17,028 nucleotides of DNA from CAYMJK01 sp043101635 (lineage in GTDB: Bacteria; Planctomycetota; Phycisphaerae; Phycisphaerales; UBA1924): the NCBI GenBank assembly GCA_043101635.1, contig JBICIE010000331.1, forward strand, positions 1 through 17,028. The letters are read 5' to 3'. Shown piece by piece: positions 1 through 6,388 of this stretch. Position numbers and translations under genes: made by a program. The stretch's first letter is position 1; each line of letters starts with the position of its first letter. Below the pieces are notes generated by a model that made no database searches, was not told where the DNA came from, and was given only the letters and a program-made list of their open reading frames with translations.

Positions 1-1
1 G

Positions 2-859
2 ATGCCCACCGACGCCCCGACATCGCCCCACGGCCCGCGCCGCGTCGTCGCGGCCGACCCGCAGATCGCCGCGGCGGTCGCCGCCATCCAGGCCCGCAAC
101 CCCAAGGCCGACCCGCTCACCGAGCTTCCGGATGTCGACCCCCGCCGGCTCCCCCGCCACATCGCGATCATCATGGATGGCAACGGCCGCTGGGCCGAGC
201 AGCGTGGCTTCCCGCGCATCGTCGGCCATCGCAACGGCGCCGCGACGGTGCGGCAGGTCATTGAGTGCGCCGGCCGCCTCGGCATCGAGGCCCTCACGCT
301 GTACTCCTTCTCCATGGAGAACTGGAAGCGTCCCAGCGAGGAGGTCCAGGCCCTCATGGCGCTGTGCGTCATGTACCTCGAGGGCGAGCGCGAGGAGATG
401 GTCCGCGAGGGTGTTCGCTTCCGCGTCATCGGCCGGCGCGCGGGCCTGCCGCCGGAGGTTGTCGCCGGCATCGAGTCGGTCGAGCGCGCAACCGCACACT
501 GCACGCGCGCCACGCTCTGTCTGGCGCTGAACTACGGCGCCCGCGCCGAGATCGTCGACGCCGCCCGCGCCCTGGCCCGGCGCGTGCGCGATGGCGACCT
601 TGCGCCCGATGACATCGACGAGACGGCCTTCTCCGGCGCCCTCTACACCGCCGGACTGCCCGATCCGGATCTGCTCATCCGCACCGCCGGCGAGATGCGC
701 ATCAGCAACTACCTGCTCTGGCAGATCAGCTACGCCGAACTGCACGTCACTGATGTGCTCTGGCCGGATTTCGGCGACGCCGATCTCCACGCCGCAATCC
801 GCGATTTCGCCTCGCGCAAGCGGAGATTCGGCGGCCTGAACGCGCCTGAGAGCCAATGA
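2..859 (+). CDS. uppS: Undecaprenyl diphosphate synthase (cis-prenyltransferase)
   Basis: This enzyme condenses eight isopentenyl diphosphates onto farnesyl diphosphate in cis to make the C55 lipid carrier for peptidoglycan and other envelope glycans. It acts in the cytosol and at the inner membrane face. The family signatures are all visible in 285 aa: IAIIMDGNGRWAEQRG at about 54-69 with the catalytic Asp59, then FSMENWKRP (103-111), LNYGARAEI (177-185), and the substrate-binding block RTAGEMRISNYLLWQ (227-241) followed by WPDF (254-257) and RRFGG (274-278). About 50 residues precede the core, more than in the E. coli enzyme. The ATG at position 2 sits on the window edge, so the true start could lie upstream and no RBS can be checked. 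The stop is TGA at 857-859. Function is secure from the motifs; only the N-terminus is uncertain. Confidence 0.95.
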   Translation: MPTDAPTSPHGPRRVVAADPQIAAAVAAIQARNPKADPLTELPDVDPRRLPRHIAIIMDGNGRWAEQRGFPRIVGHRNGAATVRQVIECAGRLGIEALTLYSFSMENWKRPSEEVQALMALCVMYLEGEREEMVREGVRFRVIGRRAGLPPEVVAGIESVERATAHCTRATLCLALNYGARAEIVDAARALARRVRDGDLAPDDIDETAFSGALYTAGLPDPDLLIRTAGEMRISNYLLWQISYAELHVTDVLWPDFGDADLHAAIRDFASRKRRFGGLNAPESQ

Positions 860-1011
860 TCGGGTTTTGTCGGGAGATTCCCTGCCGACAGGGTGGATCG
901 AGCCGGGCGCAGCGCTAGGGTGTCTTGCTGCAGGCGCGGTTGAATCGCGCTGCTCCTGTGCCAGCGGCGATACCAGCAAGTCTCTTGCAGCGCGGAGAGG
1001 ATGGCTCGCCG
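860..1011 (+). promoter_or_regulatory. Structured intergenic/leader region upstream of the methyltransferase
   Basis: This gap holds a possible -10 box TAGGGT (916-921) and several inverted repeats. CTTGCTG (924-930) is complementary to CAGCAAG (974-980). GCAAG (976-980) can instead pair locally with CTTGC (984-988) across a TCT loop. GCGCG and CGCGC around 936-954 form an inner stem. A purine-rich ribosome-binding stretch GGAGAGG lies at 994-1000, 11 nt before the ATG at 1012. A weak 6-bp stem TGTCGG/CCGACA (868-873 with 885-890) follows uppS but has no T-tract. The alternative pairings are seen in the sequence; a regulatory role is inference. Confidence 0.35.
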
Positions 1012-1827
1012 ATGCCCGATACCACTCGTCTGCAGAACCTCCACACCGCCAGTCTCGACGAGGCCCGTGAGGCGATTGAGATCGCCGTTCCGCCGCCTTC
1101 GGAGTGCATGGAGCAGGATGAAGAGTGGTTCGTCGCTCGCGTCGGAAACCGGTGGCGACGCTTCCGCCTGCACGATTACGGCGAAGTCTTCGCGATTCCC
1201 GGCCTGTACGAGCGCGTCGTCTACGACGCCTTCAAGACCAGTTCCCCCGGCAAGATCCGCGACGCCCTCGTGCGCCAACTGGAAACAGAGGACGCAAGCC
1301 CGGAAGACCTCGTCGTGCTCGATCTCGGCGCCGGCAACGGCTGCGTCGCAGAGGAACTCGCCAAGAGCGGCGTTCGATCCTTCATCGGCGCCGACATCTG
1401 TCCCGAGGCCGAAGAGGCGGCCCGGCGCGACCGGCCCGGCCTCTACGACGACTACATCGTCGATGACATGGCCGATCTCTCCCCTCAGAGCGAGCGCAAG
1501 CTGCAGCGCTACGACTTCAACTGCCTGACGTGCGTCGCGGCTCTCGGCTTCGGCGATATCCCGCCCGAGGCCTTTGCCGCCGCCTACAACCTGGTCGCCG
1601 ATGGCGGCTGGGTCGCCTTTACCATCAAGTCCGACTTCGTCGACGAGGGCGATCCGTCCGGCTTCTCCACGCTCCTGCGCCGCATGAAGCGCGACGGGAT
1701 CATGGATGTGCGCACCCACGAGCCGTACCGCCATCGCCTCTCCACCGCCGGCGCCCCGCTCGAGTATCACGCCTACGTCGGCGTCAAGCGCGCCGATGTC
1801 CCGGGCGACATGCTCGCCGACATCTGA
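1012..1827 (+). CDS. Class I SAM-dependent methyltransferase
   Basis: A predicted 271-aa cytosolic methyltransferase. The SAM-binding motif I is clear: VVLDLGAGNGCVAEEL at about residues 101-116. It is followed by an acidic motif II end, FIGADICPEAEEAA (124-137), and a beta-4 region RYDFNCLTCVAALGFGDIPPEAF (166-188, key residues D and F) leading to GGWVAFTIKSD. The N-terminal hundred residues (EEWFVARVGNRWRRFRLHDY, then IPGLYERVVYDAF) are the usual lead-in of this methyltransferase group. The substrate cannot be told from sequence. I chose ATG 1012 because it has a purine-rich RBS at 994-1000. A TTG at 925 would add 29 unconserved-looking residues, and the ATG at 1001 is out of frame. It lies 152 nt after uppS, so it may have its own promoter. 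Confidence 0.85.
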   Translation: MPDTTRLQNLHTASLDEAREAIEIAVPPPSECMEQDEEWFVARVGNRWRRFRLHDYGEVFAIPGLYERVVYDAFKTSSPGKIRDALVRQLETEDASPEDLVVLDLGAGNGCVAEELAKSGVRSFIGADICPEAEEAARRDRPGLYDDYIVDDMADLSPQSERKLQRYDFNCLTCVAALGFGDIPPEAFAAAYNLVADGGWVAFTIKSDFVDEGDPSGFSTLLRRMKRDGIMDVRTHEPYRHRLSTAGAPLEYHAYVGVKRADVPGDMLADI

Positions 1828-1840
1828 CGGCCGGCCTCGC

Positions 1841-3292
1841 CTAGACCACGTCACCGAGGGCCGCTCGCAGCGGACCCAGATGCTCCTCGTAGTTGCGCCA
1901 GCGCGCAACGGACGACTGGTACAGCGGCTGGCGCACCTGCTCGACGCTCGCCGTCAGCGCCACCCGCGCGTTCTCGTGGAATCGCAGGCACCGCTCGTCG
2001 AACGCCAGCCCGATGAACTCCAGCAGCCGGCGCGTCTGTCCCTCCACATCCGCCACGAGATCCTCGTAGACGACATCCAGCACCGGGATCTCCAGCGACG
2101 CTCGCCAGTGCGCCATCAGGCGCCGGTAGTCGCGATAAAAGCGACCGATGCTCTCCAGCGAAGCCATCGCCGCCACGTGCCCGGCAAAGTCCTTGAAGAA
2201 GCACGACAGGCACGTATCCAGCGGATCGCGCACGCAGTGCACGTTCCGCGCGCCCGGCGCCGCCCGCGCGATCAGCCCCAGATAGAGGAAGTTCAGCGGC
2301 TGCTTGTCGGTGATGCGCTGCGCCTTCGGGTCGGCCCGGCCCAGCTCGCGGAGATAGCTGCGCCCGATCCGGTCCAGCGCGCCGCTGCTCAATTGCCCCG
2401 GCGCCGGGCATGGCGGAATCCCGCCGGCCCCACCCGCCAGCTCCCGGGCCCGGTCGATGAAGAACGGCAATTCACCCGCCCCGGCCGCCTCCGGATGGCT
2501 CGCGATGATCTGCTCCACCAGCGTCGTCCCCGACCGCGGCATGCCCAGCACCAGCGCCGGCGTCTCCGACGCGACGCGGCTGCGCACTGCGCTCCGCACC
2601 GCCTCCGGATCCCACGCCGCGATCACCCCGTCGATCTGCGCCGAAAACGCCGCCGGATCGTGGTGCGACCGGATCAGCGCGTTGCCCGCGCTGTACGCCG
2701 CAAACGCCCGGTCATAGGCGCCCTGCCGGTCCAGAAGGTCCCCGAGGCGGAACAGCATCTCCATGCGCAGCGGGCCGCCGCCGCCCTCGGCCGTCAGCCG
2801 CTCCAGCGTCGCGATGCCCTCATCGGCCCGGCCGCGCTTCGCGCACAGGCGCGCAAACGCCAGCGCCAGCGCCGGGTGCGCCTCGGCCCCGATGCGCCCG
2901 TCGATCGTCGTCCACGCCGCATCCAGATCGCCGGCCGTCCACAGAAACTCGCTCAGCGCCGCCCGCAGATGCGGATCCTCCGGGCGCAGCCTCAGCCCGC
3001 GCCGGGCCGCGTCGATCGCCTCCTCCAGCCGCCCCGCCGCTCGATACCCGAACGCGAGATTGTGCAGCAGTTCCGGCACGCGCGGCGAGAGTGACACGGC
3101 CTTCGCGAGGTTCCGCAGCGCCTCCTTCGTCTCGCCGAGCTGCGTCTGGCACGCCCCGAGCTGCCCCAGCGCAAGCCCGTTGCGCGGCTCGGCCTTTACG
3201 ATCTGCCGGTACGCCGCCGCCGCGGCGTGATACTCCCCGGCGTTCATCAGCCGCCGGGCCTGCTCGTGCAGTTGTTCGGGCGCAGGGCTCAT
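1841..3292 (-). CDS. TPR-repeat sulfotransferase
   Basis: A 483-aa protein joining N-terminal tetratricopeptide repeats to a C-terminal sulfotransferase. About four or five TPR units fill residues 1-210 (for example AGEYHAAAAAYRQIVKAEP, then GETKEALRNLAKAVSLSP, then GRLEEAIDAARRGLRLRPED). The PAPS 5'-phosphosulfate loop is GMPRSGTTLVEQII at about 250-263, and the 3'-phosphate-binding motif is CVRDPLDTCLSCFF at about 353-366, with the serine as usual. The family transfers sulfate from PAPS to a protein or glycan acceptor; the acceptor here is unknown. Two starts are possible. ATG 3304 lies inside a TATGCT box that fits a -10 element for the ATG at 3292, so I prefer 3292. Neither start has a Shine-Dalgarno sequence. 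It is downstream of hsp20 but separated from it by a terminator-like hairpin. There is no signal peptide. Confidence 0.88.
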   Translation of the reverse strand: MSPAPEQLHEQARRLMNAGEYHAAAAAYRQIVKAEPRNGLALGQLGACQTQLGETKEALRNLAKAVSLSPRVPELLHNLAFGYRAAGRLEEAIDAARRGLRLRPEDPHLRAALSEFLWTAGDLDAAWTTIDGRIGAEAHPALALAFARLCAKRGRADEGIATLERLTAEGGGGPLRMEMLFRLGDLLDRQGAYDRAFAAYSAGNALIRSHHDPAAFSAQIDGVIAAWDPEAVRSAVRSRVASETPALVLGMPRSGTTLVEQIIASHPEAAGAGELPFFIDRARELAGGAGGIPPCPAPGQLSSGALDRIGRSYLRELGRADPKAQRITDKQPLNFLYLGLIARAAPGARNVHCVRDPLDTCLSCFFKDFAGHVAAMASLESIGRFYRDYRRLMAHWRASLEIPVLDVVYEDLVADVEGQTRRLLEFIGLAFDERCLRFHENARVALTASVEQVRQPLYQSSVARWRNYEEHLGPLRAALGDVV

Positions 3293-3299
3293 GCGCCGG

Positions 3300-3305
3300 A
3301 GCATA
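3300..3305 (-). promoter_or_regulatory. Candidate -10 box (TATGCT), near-leaderless, for the sulfotransferase
   Basis: On the minus strand TATGCT is followed by 7 nt and then ATG at 3292. No Shine-Dalgarno sequence is present. No convincing -35 is seen, because the upstream DNA is the hsp20 terminator-like hairpin. Confidence 0.35.
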
Positions 3306-3310
3306 GAAGA

Positions 3311-3340
3311 GCGAGGGCCGCGCCGATGCGCGACCCTCGC
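3311..3340 (-). terminator. Hairpin terminator candidate after hsp20
   Basis: Read on the minus strand, GCGAGGGTCGCG and CGCGGCCCTCGC form a 12-bp stem around a 6-nt loop, with a single G-U wobble, followed by a pyrimidine-rich TCTTCT. The same DNA on the plus strand has a C-A mismatch at the wobble position, so the structure favours minus-strand RNA. It begins 37 nt after the hsp20 stop and ends before the sulfotransferase start, as expected for an intrinsic terminator, although the T-tract is weak. Confidence 0.6.
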
Positions 3341-3376
3341 CCGAGGGGGGAATGGGGTTCGTGAAGGAGGCGGGCC

Positions 3377-3805
3377 TTACTTGACCTCGATCCGCCTCGG
3401 CAGGGTCTTCTCAGCCTTCGGCAGCCGCACTTCCAGCACGCCATCGGTCAGATGCGCCTGCGGCTCGGTGTCGGCCAGATCGTCGGGCAGGCGGAGCCGG
3501 CGCGTGACCGAGCCGTAGCGCCGCTCGCGGCGGTGATACCGCTCGCCGGTCTCCTCGTGCTCTTCGGTGTGCTGGCCGCTGATGGTCAGCACGCCCTCGT
3601 GCACCTCGACATTGACCTCGTCGCGCTTGTAGCCGGGCAGCGAAGCGCGGATGACGTACGCGTCGTCCGTCTCCGAAATGTCCAGCGGCAGGTCCGGCTC
3701 GGCCCGGGCGATCCCCCAGGTCGGGCCATCTTCGAACAGGGTGTTGAAAAGCTCACTCAGCGGGGAGACGCTCAGCGGGGAGCGCCGGCTCAGCGTGTTC
3801 GTCAT
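3377..3805 (-). CDS. Hsp20 / alpha-crystallin family small heat-shock protein
   Basis: A 142-aa small heat-shock protein, an ATP-independent holdase that keeps unfolding proteins soluble in the cytosol. The alpha-crystallin domain covers about residues 38-135: PLDISETDDAYVIRASLPGY, then VNVEVHEGVLTISGQH, and the closing DGVLEVRLPKAEK. The C-terminal tail PRRIEVK carries an I-x-V motif of the kind used for oligomer assembly. The start at 3805 is fixed by a strong Shine-Dalgarno GGAGGA (3811-3816 on the minus strand) 5 nt upstream. The frame stays open further upstream to 3952, but that stretch is unlike the family. The gene is divergent from the threonine aldolase gene, with 173 nt between them. 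I see no CIRCE operator. Length and motifs match the family well. Confidence 0.94.
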   Translation of the reverse strand: MTNTLSRRSPLSVSPLSELFNTLFEDGPTWGIARAEPDLPLDISETDDAYVIRASLPGYKRDEVNVEVHEGVLTISGQHTEEHEETGERYHRRERRYGSVTRRLRLPDDLADTEPQAHLTDGVLEVRLPKAEKTLPRRIEVK

Positions 3806-3978
3806 GGCGGTCCTCCAGAGTCCGGTGACAGGGGCCGGCCCGGACCTCCCGGGCCAGCGCCCTTCACGGTGCAAGCCCGGCGCCAGTCTCCCGGGCCGCA
3901 GAATCAGGGCGCCCGACGTCAGGGCGGCGCCCGGCGCCGCCGGGGCTGTCATTCTGGCGCCGTACAGTGCAGCACTCG
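3806..3978. promoter_or_regulatory. Divergent promoter region between hsp20 and the threonine aldolase
   Basis: A 173-nt GC-rich gap. On the hsp20 side a hairpin of about 8 bp with one bulge (3818-3825 with 3840-3848) stands directly upstream of the Shine-Dalgarno sequence. On the aldolase side a -10-like TACAGT lies at 3963-3968. No CIRCE-type inverted repeat is present. Confidence 0.4.
3963..3968 (+). promoter_or_regulatory. Candidate -10 box (TACAGT) for the threonine aldolase
   Basis: TACAGT is followed by 10 nt and the ATG at 3979, which would give a transcript with a leader of only a few nucleotides. There is no Shine-Dalgarno sequence before the ATG. No clear -35 is seen. Confidence 0.35.
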
Positions 3979-5055
3979 ATGACCCCGCCGATCGACCTGC
4001 GCAGCGACACCGTCACCCGCCCCACGCCGGGCATGGTTCGCGCCATGGCCGAAGCGCCCCTCGGTGACGATGTCCTCGGCGACGACCCGACCGTCCGGCG
4101 CCTTGAAGACCGCGTCGCCGACCTGCTCGGCAAGCCGGCCGCCTGCTTCGTCCCCTCCGGGACCATGGCCAACGCCTGCGCCCTGCGGGCCCACACGCGG
4201 CCCGGCGACGAGATCATCGCTCATCGCGAGAGCCACATTTATCTGTACGAGACCGGCGGCTTTGCCGCACTGTGCGGCTGTTCCATCCGCCTCATTGATG
4301 GCCCCGCCGGCGTCTTCCAGGCCGCCGCGATCGAACCCGAGGTCCGCGGCGCCGACCAGCACGAGCCTCGCACCAGCGTCGTCGCCGTCGAGAACACCCA
4401 CAACCGCGGCGGCGGCGCCATCTGGCCCATCGAGACGCTCGAGGCCGTCGGGCGCGAGGCCCATCGCCTCGGCCTGCGGGCCCATCTCGATGGCGCCCGC
4501 ATCTGGAACGCCCATGTCGCCAGCGGCGAGTCGCTCGCCCGCATCGCTGCGCCGTTCGACACCGTCAGTTGCTGCTTCTCCAAGGGTCTTGGCGCCCCCG
4601 CCGGCTCGATCCTGGCCGGCTCGGCCGATTGCGTCGCGCTGGTGCGCCGCTTCCGCAAGATGCTCGGCGGCGCCATGCGCCAGTCGGGCGTCCTCGCCGG
4701 CGCCGCCCTCTACGCCCTCGATCACCATGTCCAGCGGCTCGCAGACGATCACGCGAACGCGCGCCGGCTTGCCGGGATCCTCGCAGATGCGCCGGGTCTG
4801 CAGGTTGATCCGGCCTGCATCCAGACCAACATGGTCTACTTCGAACTCGCGCCCGATCTGCCCGGCGCCGGACACGCCTGCGCCGAACTCGCGGCCCTCG
4901 GCGTGCTCACGCTCCCGGAGGGGTCGCGCCGCATCCGCGCGGTCTGTCATCTCGATGTCTCGCGCGGCGACATCGAGCGCGCCGGGCGCATCATCAGCGA
5001 CTGGGCCGGCGGGTTCAGCCGGCCCGCAGATGCGAGCCGCCCGTTTCCCCGTTGA
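3979..5055 (+). CDS. ltaE: Low-specificity L-threonine aldolase (PLP-dependent)
   Basis: A 358-aa PLP enzyme of fold type I that cleaves L-threonine or L-allo-threonine to glycine and acetaldehyde. Family landmarks: the N-terminal DLRSDTVTRPTPGM, then ALGDDV-like PLGDDVLGDDPTVRRLE, the cofactor pocket VPSGTMANACAL (about 58-69), the PLP-contacting HLDGARIWNA (169-178, Asp171), and the Schiff-base lysine in CCFSKGLGAPAGS (198-210, Lys202). The C-terminal domain ends with the usual RAVCHLDVS. ATG 3979 is preferred. A GTG at 3967 would add four residues but lies within the -10-like box. The last 41 nt overlap the end of the convergent PilZ gene, so the tail after ISDWAGG may be extended compared with relatives. 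It lies alone on its strand, so no pathway context is given. Confidence 0.93.
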   Translation: MTPPIDLRSDTVTRPTPGMVRAMAEAPLGDDVLGDDPTVRRLEDRVADLLGKPAACFVPSGTMANACALRAHTRPGDEIIAHRESHIYLYETGGFAALCGCSIRLIDGPAGVFQAAAIEPEVRGADQHEPRTSVVAVENTHNRGGGAIWPIETLEAVGREAHRLGLRAHLDGARIWNAHVASGESLARIAAPFDTVSCCFSKGLGAPAGSILAGSADCVALVRRFRKMLGGAMRQSGVLAGAALYALDHHVQRLADDHANARRLAGILADAPGLQVDPACIQTNMVYFELAPDLPGAGHACAELAALGVLTLPEGSRRIRAVCHLDVSRGDIERAGRIISDWAGGFSRPADASRPFPR

Positions 5056-5395
5056 TGACGCGTGAGCGTGCGCCCATCGTCGCCATGTGCTGGATCTTCC
5101 TCAGCGCATCCGGTTCCGCCTCGCCGAACGAAACGCCGACGTCATAGCGCCGGAAGCCTGTCCGCTTGACCCACGCGACATAGGCCGGCAGAGTCACCAG
5201 CCCGTCCAGCGTCTGCACTTGCAGGCGGAACATCCGACCCTTGCCCGGAATCGCGGCCCGGGCGCCTCGGTACCGCGCGCGCAGCCCGCTGGCCGAGACG
5301 TTCATGATCTCGCCCAGTGTGCACCTCGCCATCTCGATGGCGATGCGCCCCCTGCGAGGATGCTTGCCGGTTGTGTGTTCCGTTCCCGCGTCCAT
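5015..5395 (-). CDS. PilZ-domain protein (candidate c-di-GMP receptor)
   Basis: A 126-aa single-domain protein. PilZ features are a basic patch KHPRRGRIAIEMA (11-23), the N-x-S-x-x-G motif in GEIMNVSASGLRARY (28-42), and the closing strand pattern AYVAWVKRTGFRRYDVGVSF (71-90). PilZ domains bind cyclic di-GMP through an R-x-x-x-R motif plus the N/D-x-S-x-x-G motif. Here the arginines read RRGR, not a textbook R-x-x-x-R, so binding should not be assumed. The start at 5395 lies 10 nt after the stop of the upstream gene; an ATG at 5461 would overlap that gene by 56 nt. No Shine-Dalgarno sequence is visible, consistent with translation coupled to the upstream degenerate-HD gene. The 3' end overlaps the convergent threonine aldolase gene by 41 nt. 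Confidence 0.8.
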   Translation of the reverse strand: MDAGTEHTTGKHPRRGRIAIEMARCTLGEIMNVSASGLRARYRGARAAIPGKGRMFRLQVQTLDGLVTLPAYVAWVKRTGFRRYDVGVSFGEAEPDALRKIQHMATMGARSRVINGETGGSHLRAG

Positions 5396-5405
5396 TGGTG
5401 TGTTC

Positions 5406-6353
5406 TCAGGCGGCCTTGCGCCCTTGTGCGGTTCCCTCGGCCTCCTCCAGAACATCGTCAACCGCGGCGCTCAGTTCCGCCGCAAGATCGGCGTACTCCA
5501 TCCCCCGAAGTGAGCCGCCGATCCCCTCCGCCAGCGTCTTGAAGTACCACGCCGCGAACGACCGCCCTCCCTGGAAGACCGACCACGCTTCGTCACCGTC
5601 AGTGCGGCTGCGCGCCGTCACCGCCCGCGCTGCCGTCAGCGCGTGGGCCCCGGCCACCACCAGCGCCCCTTCAGACGCCTCCTCGACCGTGCGCTTGTAC
5701 GCCGGCGACGGACGCCCGCTCGGCGTCATCGGCACGCTCATCAGCGCGTCCACCTCGTCCAGCAGGTTCGCAGCGCCATCCCCGAACCGCTCCCGCACCT
5801 GCTGCCGGTCCATCGGCTCGATCTCCAGGTGAATCGGCTCCACGATCACCGATGCGATCGCCATCGCCTCTTCCCCCGAACACGTCAGCACGATGGCGGC
5901 CGTTGTCAGCCGGTGGGCCTTCTCGCTGGCGCTTGTCGCCACCGGCCCGGAAGCGGCCATGACCATCGAGATCGCGTCGGCGAACGGATTGGTGGACTGG
6001 TTCATATCGGGGTTCCTGGGGCCTGCTTCCTTGCGCGGCCGGCGCGGCGTGCGGGCAATCGGCCGGACCGGCGCCGGCGCCCGGTTCTCGGGCCTCGGCT
6101 CCTTGGGCGTGGGCTTCGGCGTCGGCGCCTTCGAGCCCGAGTCCTGCCCGCGCCCTTCGAGAAACTCCTGGGCCGCCACGATCAGCGCCTCGGCCTCGTC
6201 GTAGCTGTCCAGCAGATACGCCACTTCGTCCAGCGGACGCGTCAGCACATCGTGTACCGACACGATCCCGTTGCGCGACAGGCTCACCACCATCGACGGC
6301 GTCGTGACCTTCAGGCTTGACAGCGGCGTGGACGCTCGCGCTGGTTGGGACAT
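5406..6353 (-). CDS. Protein with degenerate RelA/SpoT-like HD domain and N-terminal helix-hairpin-helix-like segment
   Basis: A 315-aa protein in three parts. Residues 20-68 (NGIVSVHDVL, then DEVAYLLDSYDEAEALIVAAQEFLEG) resemble the helix-hairpin-helix repeats found in NusA-type proteins. Residues 70-115 are a Pro/Lys/Arg-rich linker. Residues 125-300 look like the HD phosphohydrolase fold of RelA/SpoT relatives: RERFGDGAANLLDEVDAL (187-204) and DEAWSVFQGGRSFAAWYFKTLAEGI (254-278) match family spacing. The metal-binding residues seem lost: the HD dyad region reads ASVIVEPIHLE, and the usual ADKLHN is GAHALTAARA. It is probably a pseudo-enzyme with a binding role (inference). The start at 6353 has the Shine-Dalgarno GGAGAG. 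An internal ATG at 6005 with AGGA upstream could express the C-terminal domain alone. It is co-transcribed with the PilZ gene. Confidence 0.75.
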   Translation of the reverse strand: MSQPARASTPLSSLKVTTPSMVVSLSRNGIVSVHDVLTRPLDEVAYLLDSYDEAEALIVAAQEFLEGRGQDSGSKAPTPKPTPKEPRPENRAPAPVRPIARTPRRPRKEAGPRNPDMNQSTNPFADAISMVMAASGPVATSASEKAHRLTTAAIVLTCSGEEAMAIASVIVEPIHLEIEPMDRQQVRERFGDGAANLLDEVDALMSVPMTPSGRPSPAYKRTVEEASEGALVVAGAHALTAARAVTARSRTDGDEAWSVFQGGRSFAAWYFKTLAEGIGGSLRGMEYADLAAELSAAVDDVLEEAEGTAQGRKAA

Positions 6354-6365
6354 GATCGCTCTCCG

Positions 6366-6388
6366 GGGTCGATCACGTTGATCGACCC
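6366..6388 (-). promoter_or_regulatory. Perfect 10-bp inverted repeat, operator candidate
   Basis: GGGTCGATCA (6366-6375) and TGATCGACCC (6379-6388) are exact inverted copies separated by CGT. The repeat ends 12 nt upstream of the start codon at 6353, directly before the Shine-Dalgarno sequence of the degenerate-HD gene. The length and symmetry fit a dimeric repressor site. As RNA it would be a tight hairpin just ahead of the RBS. No regulator gene is next to it. Confidence 0.55.

Noticed and set aside
925..1011. TTG start at 925 for the methyltransferase
   Set aside because: The added residues are unlike the family and span the inverted repeats. ATG 1012 has a purine-rich RBS.
1706..3094. 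462-aa plus-strand frame over the sulfotransferase
   Set aside because: It is an Arg/Gln/Pro-rich antisense shadow without domains. The minus-strand product has intact TPR and PAPS motifs.
3806..3978. CIRCE heat-shock operator upstream of hsp20
   Set aside because: The short AGTGC-A-GCACT palindrome at 3966-3976 lacks the 9-bp arms and 9-nt spacer of CIRCE and lies on the aldolase side.
3967..3978. GTG at 3967 as the start of the threonine aldolase
   Set aside because: It overlaps the -10-like TACAGT and adds only four residues outside the family's usual start.
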